From: Geobacter sp.
Lineage (GTDB): Bacteria > Desulfobacterota > Desulfuromonadia > Geobacterales > Pseudopelobacteraceae
NCBI GenBank assembly: GCA_025360785.1
Contig: JANYBN010000184.1
Span: forward strand, 1-34,581
Direction: 5' to 3'
DNA: 34,581 nt
Part shown: positions 17,369 through 25,443 of the stretch, piece by piece
Numbering within the stretch: position 1 is the stretch's first letter
Layout of the letters: the number at the start of each line of letters is the position of its first letter
Notes under the pieces: model-generated
The model's input: only the letters and a program-made list of their open reading frames with translations
The model's database searches: none
What the model was told of the DNA's origin: nothing
Program-made: the position numbers and the translations under genes

Positions 17369-18928
17369 TCAAACGGAAACCGGCAGCATGACAATAAACG
17401 TTGCCCCCTCCCCAGCCATGCTCCTTACCTCGATCTTCCCGCCATGATTTTCGATAATCCCGTACGAGATTGACAGCCCCAACCCGGTGCCTTGAGGTTT
17501 GGTTGTAAAGAAGGGATCAAAAATCCTGGCAAGATTCACATCACTAATACCTTCACCGCTGTCTTTAAGAGCGGCACAGACATGCTTCCCGTCGGCTGAC
17601 CGACTGGTGGATATTTCCAGAGCCCCGCCATGAGGCATCGCATGACCTGCATTGATTACCAAATTCATGAATACCTGCCGGATTTGATTGGGATCGACTG
17701 ATATCTGCGGCAGATCGCTGCCGTAGTTTCTTATGAGGACGATATTGCTGAAGTCCGGCTGTTTGTGAAAAAAGGTAACGACTTCTTCGAGGATCGCCTC
17801 AAGGGTGATCACTTCTTTTTCCGGTGTAGATTCCCGGCTGAATTCGAGTAGATCTTTCACGATGCCGGCGCACCTCTGAGTCTCCGAAATTACTCTCTCC
17901 ACATCTGGCAGCAGCAAGGGATCAAGCCTTTTGTCGCTGTTCAGGATTGAAGCGTACAACAGGATACCGGTCAGCGGATTGTTAATCTCATGGGCAACTC
18001 CGGCCGAGAGAGTACCGAGGGAAGCCAGCTTCTCCGAGCGCCGCAGATGTTCCTCCATTCGCTTGATCTCGCGACTGCGCTCTTCCACCTTGTTTTCCAG
18101 GATATCCGCCCACCCCTTCAACTCGCTATCGGCCCGGCCGAGGCTTTCGGTCATGCGGTTGACAGATTCCGACAGCTCTCCGAGCTCATCCCGACTGGTG
18201 ACCGGCACCCTGGAGTCAAGATCACCGGCTGCAACCAGAGCGCTGTGCCTGACAAGACGCTGCACCGGAATATCCACGAGATAATGGGTCAGAATAGTTA
18301 CCAGCATGCCGATAATCAACAGGAGCAGACAGGTCAGCATGACAAATTCCAGGCGGTATTCATGGGATTTCTGTCTGAGCATTTCCAGGGAAATTGATAT
18401 ATCAAGCAGTCCCAGCACCTTGTCATTCCTGCCATGAAAATGACAGGATGCCGAAAAACAGGCCGGTTGGTTATAAATCGGCTTGGTAAAGCCAAGCGTT
18501 TCTTTCCCCGACCGGGTGGTAATTATCCGGCTCCGGTTCATTGATGATGTCGATACGCCGGAGTTTACCGTGCTGTGGCACATCGTGCATTCATCAGCAT
18601 GCTTGCCTATTACGGAACCGACTTCACCCGTTATGTTTGAAAAAACCACCTTCCCTTGCGGGTCAATCAACCGGATGTGCTCGATGTTCCTGCTTTCGGC
18701 AATTCTCCCGATCATATGATAAAGGCTGGCTTTATCATTCTTCATCATGGCGTCATAGGCGCTCTGGCTGATTATGTCGGCAACTTCCTCCGCATTTGAA
18801 ACAGCGTAATCTATCATCACCTTTCTGAAGTTTTTGAGATTGATATTGTCCAGCAGCCCCATGAAAACCAGCAGGATCAGAGATGTGGCAAAGGTAAGTT
18901 TTGCGATGAGCGATATGCGCATCTTCAT
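17369..18928 (-). CDS. Sensor histidine kinase with haem-binding periplasmic domain
   Basis: This 519-residue NtrB-like kinase has a TM helix at residues 5-26 and a periplasmic sensor with CTMCH (114-118) and CFSASCH (157-163), so probably two c-type haems. A second TM helix (about 194-216), a HAMP domain (about 217-270), a coiled coil and a HisKA domain with phospho-acceptor H313 (AGVAHEINNPLTG) follow. The ATPase domain has N-box QVFMNLVINAGHAM and G-boxes DSGEGI and GTGLGLSISYGI. It should sense redox state or a haem ligand. The sensor is homologous to the protein at 7344-8072. The NtrC-type regulator at 10909 is a plausible partner. AAGGA precedes the ATG at 18928. Confidence 0.93.
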   Translation of the reverse strand: MKMRISLIAKLTFATSLILLVFMGLLDNINLKNFRKVMIDYAVSNAEEVADIISQSAYDAMMKNDKASLYHMIGRIAESRNIEHIRLIDPQGKVVFSNITGEVGSVIGKHADECTMCHSTVNSGVSTSSMNRSRIITTRSGKETLGFTKPIYNQPACFSASCHFHGRNDKVLGLLDISISLEMLRQKSHEYRLEFVMLTCLLLLIIGMLVTILTHYLVDIPVQRLVRHSALVAAGDLDSRVPVTSRDELGELSESVNRMTESLGRADSELKGWADILENKVEERSREIKRMEEHLRRSEKLASLGTLSAGVAHEINNPLTGILLYASILNSDKRLDPLLLPDVERVISETQRCAGIVKDLLEFSRESTPEKEVITLEAILEEVVTFFHKQPDFSNIVLIRNYGSDLPQISVDPNQIRQVFMNLVINAGHAMPHGGALEISTSRSADGKHVCAALKDSGEGISDVNLARIFDPFFTTKPQGTGLGLSISYGIIENHGGKIEVRSMAGEGATFIVMLPVSV

Positions 18929-19052
18929 ACACGTAATTCCTTGTGATTAATCCCGGAATATATCTGTTTATAAACCATATACACCTGATTCAGGCCGCAC
19001 TGTCAGGATAAAACATTTCCAGGAGCGTTTTCAGGATGCTGATGAGCTTCCT

Positions 19053-19073
19053 AAGTATAACTTTTCTATACTT
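19053..19073. promoter_or_regulatory. AAGTATA-N7-TATACTT inverted repeat, candidate enhancer site
   Basis: A perfect 7-bp inverted repeat with a 7-base spacer lies about 130 bp upstream of the predicted start of transcription from the -24/-12 promoter. That is the usual distance for an NtrC-type activator site. It also lies about 125 bp upstream of the divergent kinase gene, so it might serve either side. The 308 bases between the kinase and the miniprotein gene hold no coding region that I can support. Confidence 0.5.
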
Positions 19074-19177
19074 TCCGCCTGATTCGGAAAACAAAATAAA
19101 TACATCACGTGCCGCCACATTACGTAACATTATGGAATCACAGACTTAATAAAAAATCACGTACTACCGGCGACCTT

Positions 19178-19193
19178 TTGGCATGCTCGATGC
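19178..19193 (+). promoter_or_regulatory. Sigma-54 (-24/-12) promoter of the miniprotein gene
   Basis: TTGGCATGCTCGATGC has the invariant GG and GC with exactly ten bases between them and matches the TTGGCA half of the sigma-54 consensus. The -12 half reads TGC. The start codon is 44 bases downstream, which leaves room for a short leader with GAAAGGAG. Confidence 0.75.
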
Positions 19194-19236
19194 TATTAAA
19201 AAACCATACAAAGAACATACTTGAAAGGAGTAAGCC

Positions 19237-19452
19237 ATGAGAACTTTAGCCACTTTAATAGGAACAATAGCCCCGGCTACCGCCTTTGCAGCCGCCAATG
19301 TCCCCGCAGTAAACGATGGTATTTTCGTCTGGATCTTCCTCGGCTTCTTCGCAATGGTAGTAATCGGACAGTTAATCCCGGCCGTCATGCTGGTTGTAGG
19401 GCTGGCCAAGGGAATGGTTGCCAAACCTGCGGCAGAAATTGAAGCACGGTAG
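19237..19452 (+). CDS. 71-residue membrane miniprotein (copy 1)
   Basis: This 71-residue protein starts with a cleavable-looking signal (MRTLATLIGTIAPATAFA). After about ten polar residues a long hydrophobic segment follows (GIFVWIFLGFFAMVVIGQLI and on to LLVVGLAKG-type residues), broken by a Gln-x-x-Pro, so it may form one long or two short membrane helices. The short tail is Lys/Glu/Ala-rich. A second copy at 34305-34523 shares the signal, the IFVW-FLGF-AM core and the QxIPA motif. I do not recognise the family. GAAAGGAG precedes the ATG, and a sigma-54 promoter lies 44 bases upstream, so expression is likely conditional. Confidence 0.8.
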   Translation: MRTLATLIGTIAPATAFAAANVPAVNDGIFVWIFLGFFAMVVIGQLIPAVMLVVGLAKGMVAKPAAEIEAR

Positions 19453-19468
19453 TCGCCGGCTACCTGTG

Positions 19469-19497
19469 GCGCGGGCTGGGAAAAAGGTCCGCGCTTT
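19469..19497 (+). terminator. Possible attenuator hairpin between two small genes
   Basis: GCGCGGGC pairs with GTCCGCGC (one G-T pair) around a 10-base loop and is followed by only three T. It could reduce read-through from the miniprotein gene into the next gene. Support is modest. Confidence 0.45.
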
Positions 19498-19530
19498 GAG
19501 CGTAATAATAAAACCTCAAGGGGTTTAATC

Positions 19531-19764
19531 ATGTGGCAGCCAAGTGAAAACTTATTTATAAAATTTCATATAGCAGGCTCGATCGCCACGCTTGTCTGTG
19601 GATTGAGCATTATTATTATCTGCCTCTCCCCCACTTTATTTCCCGGCATTTACAGATTGCTGGTCGATGACCGCATCGCCATTGTCATACCCTACCTGCT
19701 GTTTATTGCGCTCGGAGAATCAATTTTTTCGATCCTGTATTTTCTCGTCAGGAAGAGAGATTAG
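19531..19764 (+). CDS. 77-residue membrane protein, unknown
   Basis: This protein has two hydrophobic segments, about residues 11-41 (IAGSIATLVCGLSIIIICLS) and 49-70 (IAIVIPYLLFIALGESIFSI), and a basic end (LVRKRD). I do not recognise it. The ATG at 19531 has AAGGGG upstream. It follows the sigma-54-driven miniprotein by 78 bases on the same strand and may be cotranscribed with it. It converges with the ATPase operon, which ends at 19791. Confidence 0.6.
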   Translation: MWQPSENLFIKFHIAGSIATLVCGLSIIIICLSPTLFPGIYRLLVDDRIAIVIPYLLFIALGESIFSILYFLVRKRD

Positions 19765-19790
19765 TAAGCGATTTAATTCCCGGTCCGCCA

Positions 19791-20414
19791 TCAGACTGCA
19801 CGTTTCATATCCCTGAACCGCTTCAGCCGAAATGAGGATTCCCGTTCCCGCTCCCCCAGAAACTGGGCAATCGTCTTCACCTGGTTCTTCAGCTCCGGCA
19901 GAACCCGCTCCTCCAGAACCCTGATACGCCGCGTGACCCGCACCACCTCCTGCCCGAGCCGTTTGAGCCTGCTTTCATAGGCGGCAATCTCCAGCATATC
20001 CTGCAGGATCTGTTCGAAATGACGCAGGGCCTCCTCCAGACGGGATGTGGTGACCCGGTAATCGTAGCCCCGTCTATCCGGATGCCTGAGCGGCGATTCG
20101 CGCACGCTGACCTCCCGGTAATGCAGCCCCATCACGCTCCGCTCTCTGACCTCCACCCCCAAATCCCGTTCCGCCACGGCGGCTATTGATGCCATCATGT
20201 CATCTCCCTCGATGGCTTGAGAGAGCGCCAGTTCGCGTACGGCCAGGCCGTAGGCGGTCTGGACCGCGTCGCGCGACGCCAGAAACGGAGCGGAGGCGGC
20301 CAGCAGTTCCTTGATCAGCGCCTGCCGCCTCGCCTTGAGGATACCGTTGCTGTTCTGCACCGAGCGGCTTTTTTCCTTGAGCAGCAGCAGGTTGGTGCGC
20401 GTGGGATGGATCAT
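19791..20414 (-). CDS. atpD: A/V-type ATPase subunit D (central rotor)
   Basis: This 207-residue subunit forms the coiled-coil axle that turns inside the A3B3 head. The N-terminal motif PTRTNLLLLKEKSRSV and the C-terminal RLKRLGQEVVRVTRRIRVLE followed by LKRFRDMKRA are typical of the family. Its length is close to the usual 200-220. It is the last gene of the nine-gene ATPase operon and starts 13 bases after the stop of subunit B, with GGGGAG upstream. Confidence 0.95.
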   Translation of the reverse strand: MIHPTRTNLLLLKEKSRSVQNSNGILKARRQALIKELLAASAPFLASRDAVQTAYGLAVRELALSQAIEGDDMMASIAAVAERDLGVEVRERSVMGLHYREVSVRESPLRHPDRRGYDYRVTTSRLEEALRHFEQILQDMLEIAAYESRLKRLGQEVVRVTRRIRVLEERVLPELKNQVKTIAQFLGERERESSFRLKRFRDMKRAV

Positions 20415-20426
20415 CGCCGTCTCCCC

Positions 20427-21746
20427 TCACCCTTCCAGCGCAAAGCGCTGCATCAGCGCCAGCCCGGTATCCAGGCTTTCCGAGACCGTACGCCGCGTAC
20501 CGCCTTGATGAACCAGTTCCAGTTCGAAGACATCGGCAAAATCCAGCATCTGCCGATCCTGCCCGCTCAGGCCGTCCCGCCCGACGATCGCCTCCAGGCG
20601 GCGCAGGTCGCGCCCCCTGGCATAGTGGCGGTAAAGACGGTTGGCCAGCTGGCGGTGATCGGAGCGGGTGCGCCCTTCACCGATCCCTTGCTGCATCAGG
20701 CGCGACAGGCTGGGGAGCACGTCCACCGGCGGAAAGATCCCCTGCTGATGCAGTTCGCGCGACAGCACGATCTGCCCTTCGGTGATGTAGCCGGTCAGGT
20801 CGGGGATCGGGTGGGTTATGTCATCCTCGGGCATCGTCACCACCGGCAGCATCGTCACCGAACCGGCAAGGCCGCGGATGCGCCCGGCCCGTTCATAGAG
20901 AGATGACAGGTCGGAGTAGAGATAGCCGGGATAACCGCGCCGCCCCGGCAGCTCCTCGCGGGCGGTCGAAACCTCCCGCAGGGCGTCGCAGTAGTTGGTC
21001 ATGTCGGTGATCAGCACCAGCACGTCCATGCCGTGGCAGAAAGCCAGGTATTCGGCCACTGCGAGCCCGAAACGCGGCGCCAGCAGGCGTTCTATGACCG
21101 GCTCCCCGGCGCGGTTGATGAAGGCGGCGAAACCGCCCTGCATCCCGGCCAGCACCTCCATGTAGTAGGAATATTCGTGATGGGTCAGTCCCAGCGCCAC
21201 GAATACCACCACGAACCGGCCGCCACCCGCGAGGCGGGCGTTCTTCAGGATGCCGGCCGCCATCTCCTTGGCGGGGAGACCGGCGCAGGAGAAAATCGGC
21301 AGTTTCTGGCCGCGCACCAGGGTGTTGAGGGCGTCGATGGTGCTGAAACCGGTCTCGATGAAATCCTGCGGCCGGGCCCTGGCCACCGGGTTGATCGGCG
21401 CACCGGAGATGGCCCCCCACCGTTCCGGGATATATGGCGGCTCGTTGTCCAGCGGCGCGAACGAGCCGCTGAAGACCCGGCCGACCACCTCCACCGAGAG
21501 CGGCGCCCGCTTGACCGCATCGCTGAAAATTACGGTCGAAGCGGTATCCAGGCCGCGGGTCTCCCCCATGACCTGCACCAGCACCGTATCGCCGTCGATC
21601 TTGATCACCTCGCCCTCCAGCGGCTTCCCCTCTGGCGGGATGATGCGCACCACCTCGCCGAAGCGGACCTCCCGCACCCTGTCGAGGAAGATCAGGGGGC
21701 CGCGGATCGAGGAGACGGTGCGGTAGGCATGTTCACTGAGACGCAT
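20427..21746 (-). CDS. atpB: A/V-type ATPase subunit B (regulatory head)
   Basis: This 439-residue non-catalytic head subunit has the N-terminal barrel (GPLIFLDRVREVRFGEVVRI) and the family segment FSCAGLPAKEMAAGI at the place where the catalytic subunit has its P-loop. YCDALREVSTAREELPGRRG and YPGYLYSDLSSLYERAGRI also match. There is no Walker A, as expected. The ATG at 21746 overlaps the end of subunit A by 14 bases and has GGGGGGAG upstream. Its length is slightly below the usual 460. Confidence 0.96.
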   Translation of the reverse strand: MRLSEHAYRTVSSIRGPLIFLDRVREVRFGEVVRIIPPEGKPLEGEVIKIDGDTVLVQVMGETRGLDTASTVIFSDAVKRAPLSVEVVGRVFSGSFAPLDNEPPYIPERWGAISGAPINPVARARPQDFIETGFSTIDALNTLVRGQKLPIFSCAGLPAKEMAAGILKNARLAGGGRFVVVFVALGLTHHEYSYYMEVLAGMQGGFAAFINRAGEPVIERLLAPRFGLAVAEYLAFCHGMDVLVLITDMTNYCDALREVSTAREELPGRRGYPGYLYSDLSSLYERAGRIRGLAGSVTMLPVVTMPEDDITHPIPDLTGYITEGQIVLSRELHQQGIFPPVDVLPSLSRLMQQGIGEGRTRSDHRQLANRLYRHYARGRDLRRLEAIVGRDGLSGQDRQMLDFADVFELELVHQGGTRRTVSESLDTGLALMQRFALEG

Positions 21747-23367
21747 GTTCACTCCCCCCCTTCCTGAGCGCGACCTCAAGGGTATCGCCCCCGGCCAGGC
21801 ACGCCTCTAACCGGTCGTAATCGGCCAGGATTGCTTCGATCATCGCCATGATCTGTGCTGGGGCGCTGAAGGCATCTTCGCTGTAGGCGTTCTGACAGAG
21901 GAACTCCAGCCTGATCCGTTCCGCGCTGTGCAGGATCAGGCGGTCTTTTTCCTGCATCCCTTCAAGCCCCACGATCTCGGCCACCTCGCGCAGCGCCTCC
22001 TCCCGCTGGAGCAGGGTCCGGCAGCGCTGACGCGCCTCGCTCCATCCGGCGGCGACGCTGCGGGAAAAATGCTGTTCCATGGTCTGTTCATAAAGGGAAT
22101 AGCTCTGAAACCAGTTGACGGCCGGAAAATGACGGCGATGGGCCAGTGAAGCATCCAGCATCAGAAACGCGCCGGCGGTGCGCAGGCATGCCTGGGTTAC
22201 CGGTTCGGTGAAATCCCCGCCGGGGGGCGAGACCGAGAGAATCATACTCAGGGAGCCGATCGTGCCGTTCATGTTTTCCACCACCCCGGCCCGCTCCATG
22301 AAACCGGCCATGCGCGAGGCAAGATAGGTCGGATACCCCTCTTCACCCGGCATCTCCTCCAGCGACGACGAAATCTCGCGCAGCGCCTCGGCCCAGCGGG
22401 AGATACTGTCCGCCAGCAGCAGGACGTGGTACCCCATGTCCCGGAAATATTCGGCCATCGTGACGGCTGTATAGATCGAGGCCTCGCGGGCCGCCACCGG
22501 CATGTTGGAGGTGTTGGCCACCACGATGGTGCGCTCCATCAGCCGTCGTGACGTCCAGGGGTCGTGCAGTCCGGCGAACTCCTCCAGCAGTTCAGCCATT
22601 TCGTTGCCCCGCTCGCCGCAGCCGACGTAGACCACCAGATCCACGTCCGAGAACTTGGCCACGGACTGCTCCAGGATCGTCTTGCCGGTGCCGAAACCGC
22701 CGGGGATGATGGCGGTGCCCCCCCGCGCCAGCGGATAGAGGAAGTCCACCACCCGCTGCCCGGTCACGAGCGGCTCGGTCGGTGAGAGTTTACGCAGGCA
22801 GGGGCGCGGACGGCGGACCGGCCACTCCTGACAGACGGAGATCGGGGTCCCGTCGACATAGTTCCCCACCACCCGGCAGACGCTGTAGGAACCGGCGGTC
22901 ATGGCGGCAATCTCACCGTCACGTGGTGCGGTCACCAGGTGGTGGAAGGCGCCCTCCTCGACCCGACCGATGATATCGCCGCTCAGAACCCGATCCCCCT
23001 GGCGTTTATCCGTCGTGAAACGCCACTCGCGGGGGGAATCGAGAAGCGATGCGCTGCTGCCGCCGCTGATGAACGGGCCGTCCCGTTCCAGGAGCTTTTC
23101 CAGCGGGCGCTGCAGTCCGTCGAACATCCCGCTCAAGAGTCCCGGCCCGAGCTGGGCGGTGAGCATGCGCGTGGTGCCGCGCACCGGCTCACCCACTGCC
23201 AGGCCGCGAGTATCCTCGTAGACCTGCACCACGGCCCGCTCCCGCTCCAGTCGCACCACCTCGCCGGTCAGTCCGGACCTCCCCACCAGGACGATCTCAT
23301 AGAGCCGCAGCCCCTTCAGATCGACGGTCACGGTCGGTCCCGCTATACCGGTAATCCTGCCTGTCAT
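21733..23367 (-). CDS. atpA: A/V-type ATPase subunit A (catalytic head)
   Basis: This 544-residue catalytic subunit has Walker A GGFGTGKT, the catalytic-Glu segment GCGERGNEM, Walker B-type LLLADSISRWAEALREIS and the conserved EMPGEEGYPTYLASR. It hydrolyses ATP (or makes it when run in reverse) at the A3B3 head. At 544 residues it is somewhat shorter than the 575-590 common in archaea and Thermus; the difference seems to lie mainly in the N-terminal third and the C-terminus. The ATG at 23367 overlaps the stop codon of subunit F (ATGA), which rules out the longer start within that gene. Confidence 0.96.
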   Translation of the reverse strand: MTGRITGIAGPTVTVDLKGLRLYEIVLVGRSGLTGEVVRLERERAVVQVYEDTRGLAVGEPVRGTTRMLTAQLGPGLLSGMFDGLQRPLEKLLERDGPFISGGSSASLLDSPREWRFTTDKRQGDRVLSGDIIGRVEEGAFHHLVTAPRDGEIAAMTAGSYSVCRVVGNYVDGTPISVCQEWPVRRPRPCLRKLSPTEPLVTGQRVVDFLYPLARGGTAIIPGGFGTGKTILEQSVAKFSDVDLVVYVGCGERGNEMAELLEEFAGLHDPWTSRRLMERTIVVANTSNMPVAAREASIYTAVTMAEYFRDMGYHVLLLADSISRWAEALREISSSLEEMPGEEGYPTYLASRMAGFMERAGVVENMNGTIGSLSMILSVSPPGGDFTEPVTQACLRTAGAFLMLDASLAHRRHFPAVNWFQSYSLYEQTMEQHFSRSVAAGWSEARQRCRTLLQREEALREVAEIVGLEGMQEKDRLILHSAERIRLEFLCQNAYSEDAFSAPAQIMAMIEAILADYDRLEACLAGGDTLEVALRKGGSEHASQ

Positions 23368-23681
23368 TTTCTCACCTTTACCTGATATCCGACGGCCCTG
23401 CGGATAAGGCGTGTCGCATAATCCTCGCCGGCCCCGCTGATGCCGGGGGCCGGGAGCACCACCAGCACCCCGGGCCAGCGCCTCTCGCACGATTGCAGCA
23501 TCTCCTCGCCAACCTCCTCCACCAGTCGTTCATCAAGTATCACAACGCCGCTACCGGCCTCATCCAGCGCCCGCTCCAGGGTTTCGGCAACCTGCCCTGG
23601 GGACACGGCGTGCTGGATCGCCCCGCAGCAGGCAAAACCGTTGTCGGCATCGGCCGGAGTCAGCGCCACGATCATGTTCAT
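23364..23681 (-). CDS. atpF: A/V-type ATPase subunit F
   Basis: This 105-residue subunit sits on the central stalk. The fold is visible as alternating beta strands and helices: IVALTPADADNGFACCG, SGVVILDERLVEEVGEEMLQ and VLVVLPAPGISG, with the typical Pro-Gly loop. The length is normal. It overlaps the stop of subunit C and the start of subunit A by four bases each, so the three are translationally coupled. Confidence 0.88.
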   Translation of the reverse strand: MNMIVALTPADADNGFACCGAIQHAVSPGQVAETLERALDEAGSGVVILDERLVEEVGEEMLQSCERRWPGVLVVLPAPGISGAGEDYATRLIRRAVGYQVKVRK

Positions 23682-24658
23682 CGCCGCAACTCCATGCCGG
23701 CAGCTTCGATCCCCGCCGTTTCCAGGCGCTCCAGCAGGCCGATGTTGGCCGCCTCGTTGCCGCAGCGCCAGAGGTAATCAAGGACCATCCCGATGTCGTC
23801 TTCGCGGGCCAACCGGCGCATGACCCATCGCTGCGCTTCGTACAGCACCCGCTCCAGGTCGGCTGTCTCGCTAAAGGGAGCCTGCCCTCCCAGGCGCATG
23901 GCAAGATGCAGCAGCCACGCACTGTCCCGGTGCTTGAACAGTTCTGTCAAACGCGGCAGAGGCAGGGCGCCGCCTTCCAGCAGCGGGGGAATTGCGCTCA
24001 TCTGCCAACGCATCCGTTTGGCGACGGTGATCAGATTGCGGCTGTCAATCACCAGCGCAAGATAGCAGCGCATCTGCGGATTGACCCGCATGCGGGCCAG
24101 ACTTTGCAGCGATATTTCATACAGCGCCGACTCGACTGCGCCGGGACCGCCGCTGCGGTAAACATCCGTCAGCCCGGCAAAGCGTGGATCGTACCCGGAC
24201 AGGAGATCCGCCAGTTCCGCAACCGCCCTGGCACTGCCGTCTGAGTTGCGCAGCAGATCCTTTATCCCGCCCGCAAGCAGACTATTCCGCAGCAAAGTGT
24301 CGAGATCCGCTGCCACGGTCAGGAGCCGCAGACAGACGGCCAGCGTTCGTACCTCCGCCAGCCAGAAAAAGGGGGCTGTGGCACGACGCATCGGTTCGTC
24401 CATGCGCGAAAAAGCCCAAAAACACTCCTTCTGCAGGGCACAAAGGTGCCAACCCTCCGCGCCGGAGCGTGCCTCTCTCCAGGGAGCTGCGGCAAGCGTT
24501 GCCAGCGGCTGGCGGGCCAGCAGCAGCCGGTCCCAGTCGCGAACCAGAAACGAGCGGCGCCCTCTGATGCGGGTCAGCAGGCAATCTGCCGGCACCCCGG
24601 CCGGCATGTCGCGCAGTAGTGACCTCATGCCGGTTTCAAGAGGTTTAGCTTGACTCAT
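23678..24658 (-). CDS. atpC: A/V-type ATPase subunit C (d-type, rotor cap)
   Basis: This 326-residue all-helical subunit links the central stalk to the c-ring. The sequence is weakly conserved, as expected for this subunit. Family-like features are DPRFAGLTDVYRSGGPGAVE and QMRCYLALVIDSRNLITVAKR (the segment around the conserved D-x-x-N). The position between E and F supports the call. The ATG at 24658 overlaps the stop of subunit E (ATGA). Confidence 0.85.
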   Translation of the reverse strand: MSQAKPLETGMRSLLRDMPAGVPADCLLTRIRGRRSFLVRDWDRLLLARQPLATLAAAPWREARSGAEGWHLCALQKECFWAFSRMDEPMRRATAPFFWLAEVRTLAVCLRLLTVAADLDTLLRNSLLAGGIKDLLRNSDGSARAVAELADLLSGYDPRFAGLTDVYRSGGPGAVESALYEISLQSLARMRVNPQMRCYLALVIDSRNLITVAKRMRWQMSAIPPLLEGGALPLPRLTELFKHRDSAWLLHLAMRLGGQAPFSETADLERVLYEAQRWVMRRLAREDDIGMVLDYLWRCGNEAANIGLLERLETAGIEAAGMELRR

Positions 24659-25221
24659 ATCCGGCGCCCCCGCAATTCGGCCATCAGGTGCGGCAACAGG
24701 TCGGGCCACAGCCTCTCCAGCCGCACCTCCATCGTGTTGTCAACGGTCAGGCTGTCGTCTGCAGCCGCGACTTTAAGTCCACCGGACACCGTTTCATCGG
24801 CAATGATCGTCGCACCTGGAAAACGGCCGGAGGCCTGTGAAATATCGCCGGGGTTGGTCCGGACGGTCTGCCACGACACTTCCGGCAGTTCGGCCGCCAG
24901 AATGAGGAAGAGCCGTTCACTGTCGTCCGATCGCAGACGTTTCAGGCAGATGCCGGCGCGCTCAAACAGCCGCAGCGACAGGGCATGCTCGGTCCTCAGG
25001 CGGATCAGGGCCGCCTCGCGGGCTGCCTTGGCCATGAGCACCTGCTTCCGGGCGCTGCAGAGAAGTTCACGCTGCTGCTCGTGTGTCCGCCGCAGCTCTT
25101 CGCGGCGCTCCTCGGCCCGGGACCGCAGCTGTTCCTCCTCCGCTTTCCCCCGTGCGGCAATGGCGGCCATCTTTTCACGACCCTCGCGGCGCAAGGCCTC
25201 AAGCAGTTCACGCCGGCCCAT
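24655..25221 (-). CDS. atpE: A/V-type ATPase subunit E (peripheral stalk)
   Basis: This 188-residue protein begins with a long charged helix (LLEALRREGREKMAAIAARG through to about residue 105) that pairs with the G/H subunit. A globular C-terminal domain follows, with GATIIADETVSGGLKVAAAD and NTMEVRLERLWPDLLPHLM matching the end of the family. It anchors the head against rotation. It lies ten bases after the c subunit gene. Confidence 0.9.
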   Translation of the reverse strand: MGRRELLEALRREGREKMAAIAARGKAEEEQLRSRAEERREELRRTHEQQRELLCSARKQVLMAKAAREAALIRLRTEHALSLRLFERAGICLKRLRSDDSERLFLILAAELPEVSWQTVRTNPGDISQASGRFPGATIIADETVSGGLKVAAADDSLTVDNTMEVRLERLWPDLLPHLMAELRGRRI

Positions 25222-25230
25222 GAATCCGGC

Positions 25231-25443
25231 TCACTTGTTGAGGATCATGGTGGCGACCACGAACCCCAGGATCACCATGGTTTCCGGGATGGCCAGCAGA
25301 ATGATGACCGTACCGGTCAGTTCCGGGCGTTCGGCAATGGTGCCGGCCCCGGCCGCACCGATCCGTGACTGGGCCCAACCGGTGGCAATGGCGCACAACC
25401 CGACAGCCAGTGCGGCGGCAAAACAGATCAGAACCTTTTCCAT
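25231..25443 (-). CDS. atpK: A/V-type ATPase subunit K (c-ring proteolipid)
   Basis: This 70-residue two-helix hairpin forms the ion-carrying ring. The first helix runs to GWAQSRIGAAGAG, the loop is AERPELTG, and the second helix has the ion-binding E54 in IPETMVILGFVVATMIL. Q25 lies at the place of the Gln ligand in Na+-type rings, and T55 follows E54, so an ion site of Gln, Glu and Thr is possible. A single two-helix unit, as in F-type and many archaeal rings, is present rather than a duplicated four-helix one. AAGGAGGGACACGT before the ATG is the strongest ribosome binding site in the operon, fitting the need for many copies. Confidence 0.94.
   Translation of the reverse strand: MEKVLICFAAALAVGLCAIATGWAQSRIGAAGAGTIAERPELTGTVIILLAIPETMVILGFVVATMILNK

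Noticed and set aside
21033-21767. 244-residue plus-strand frame opposite ATPase subunit B
   Set aside because: It is a GC-rich shadow frame. The minus strand encodes a complete, motif-bearing subunit B over the same bases.
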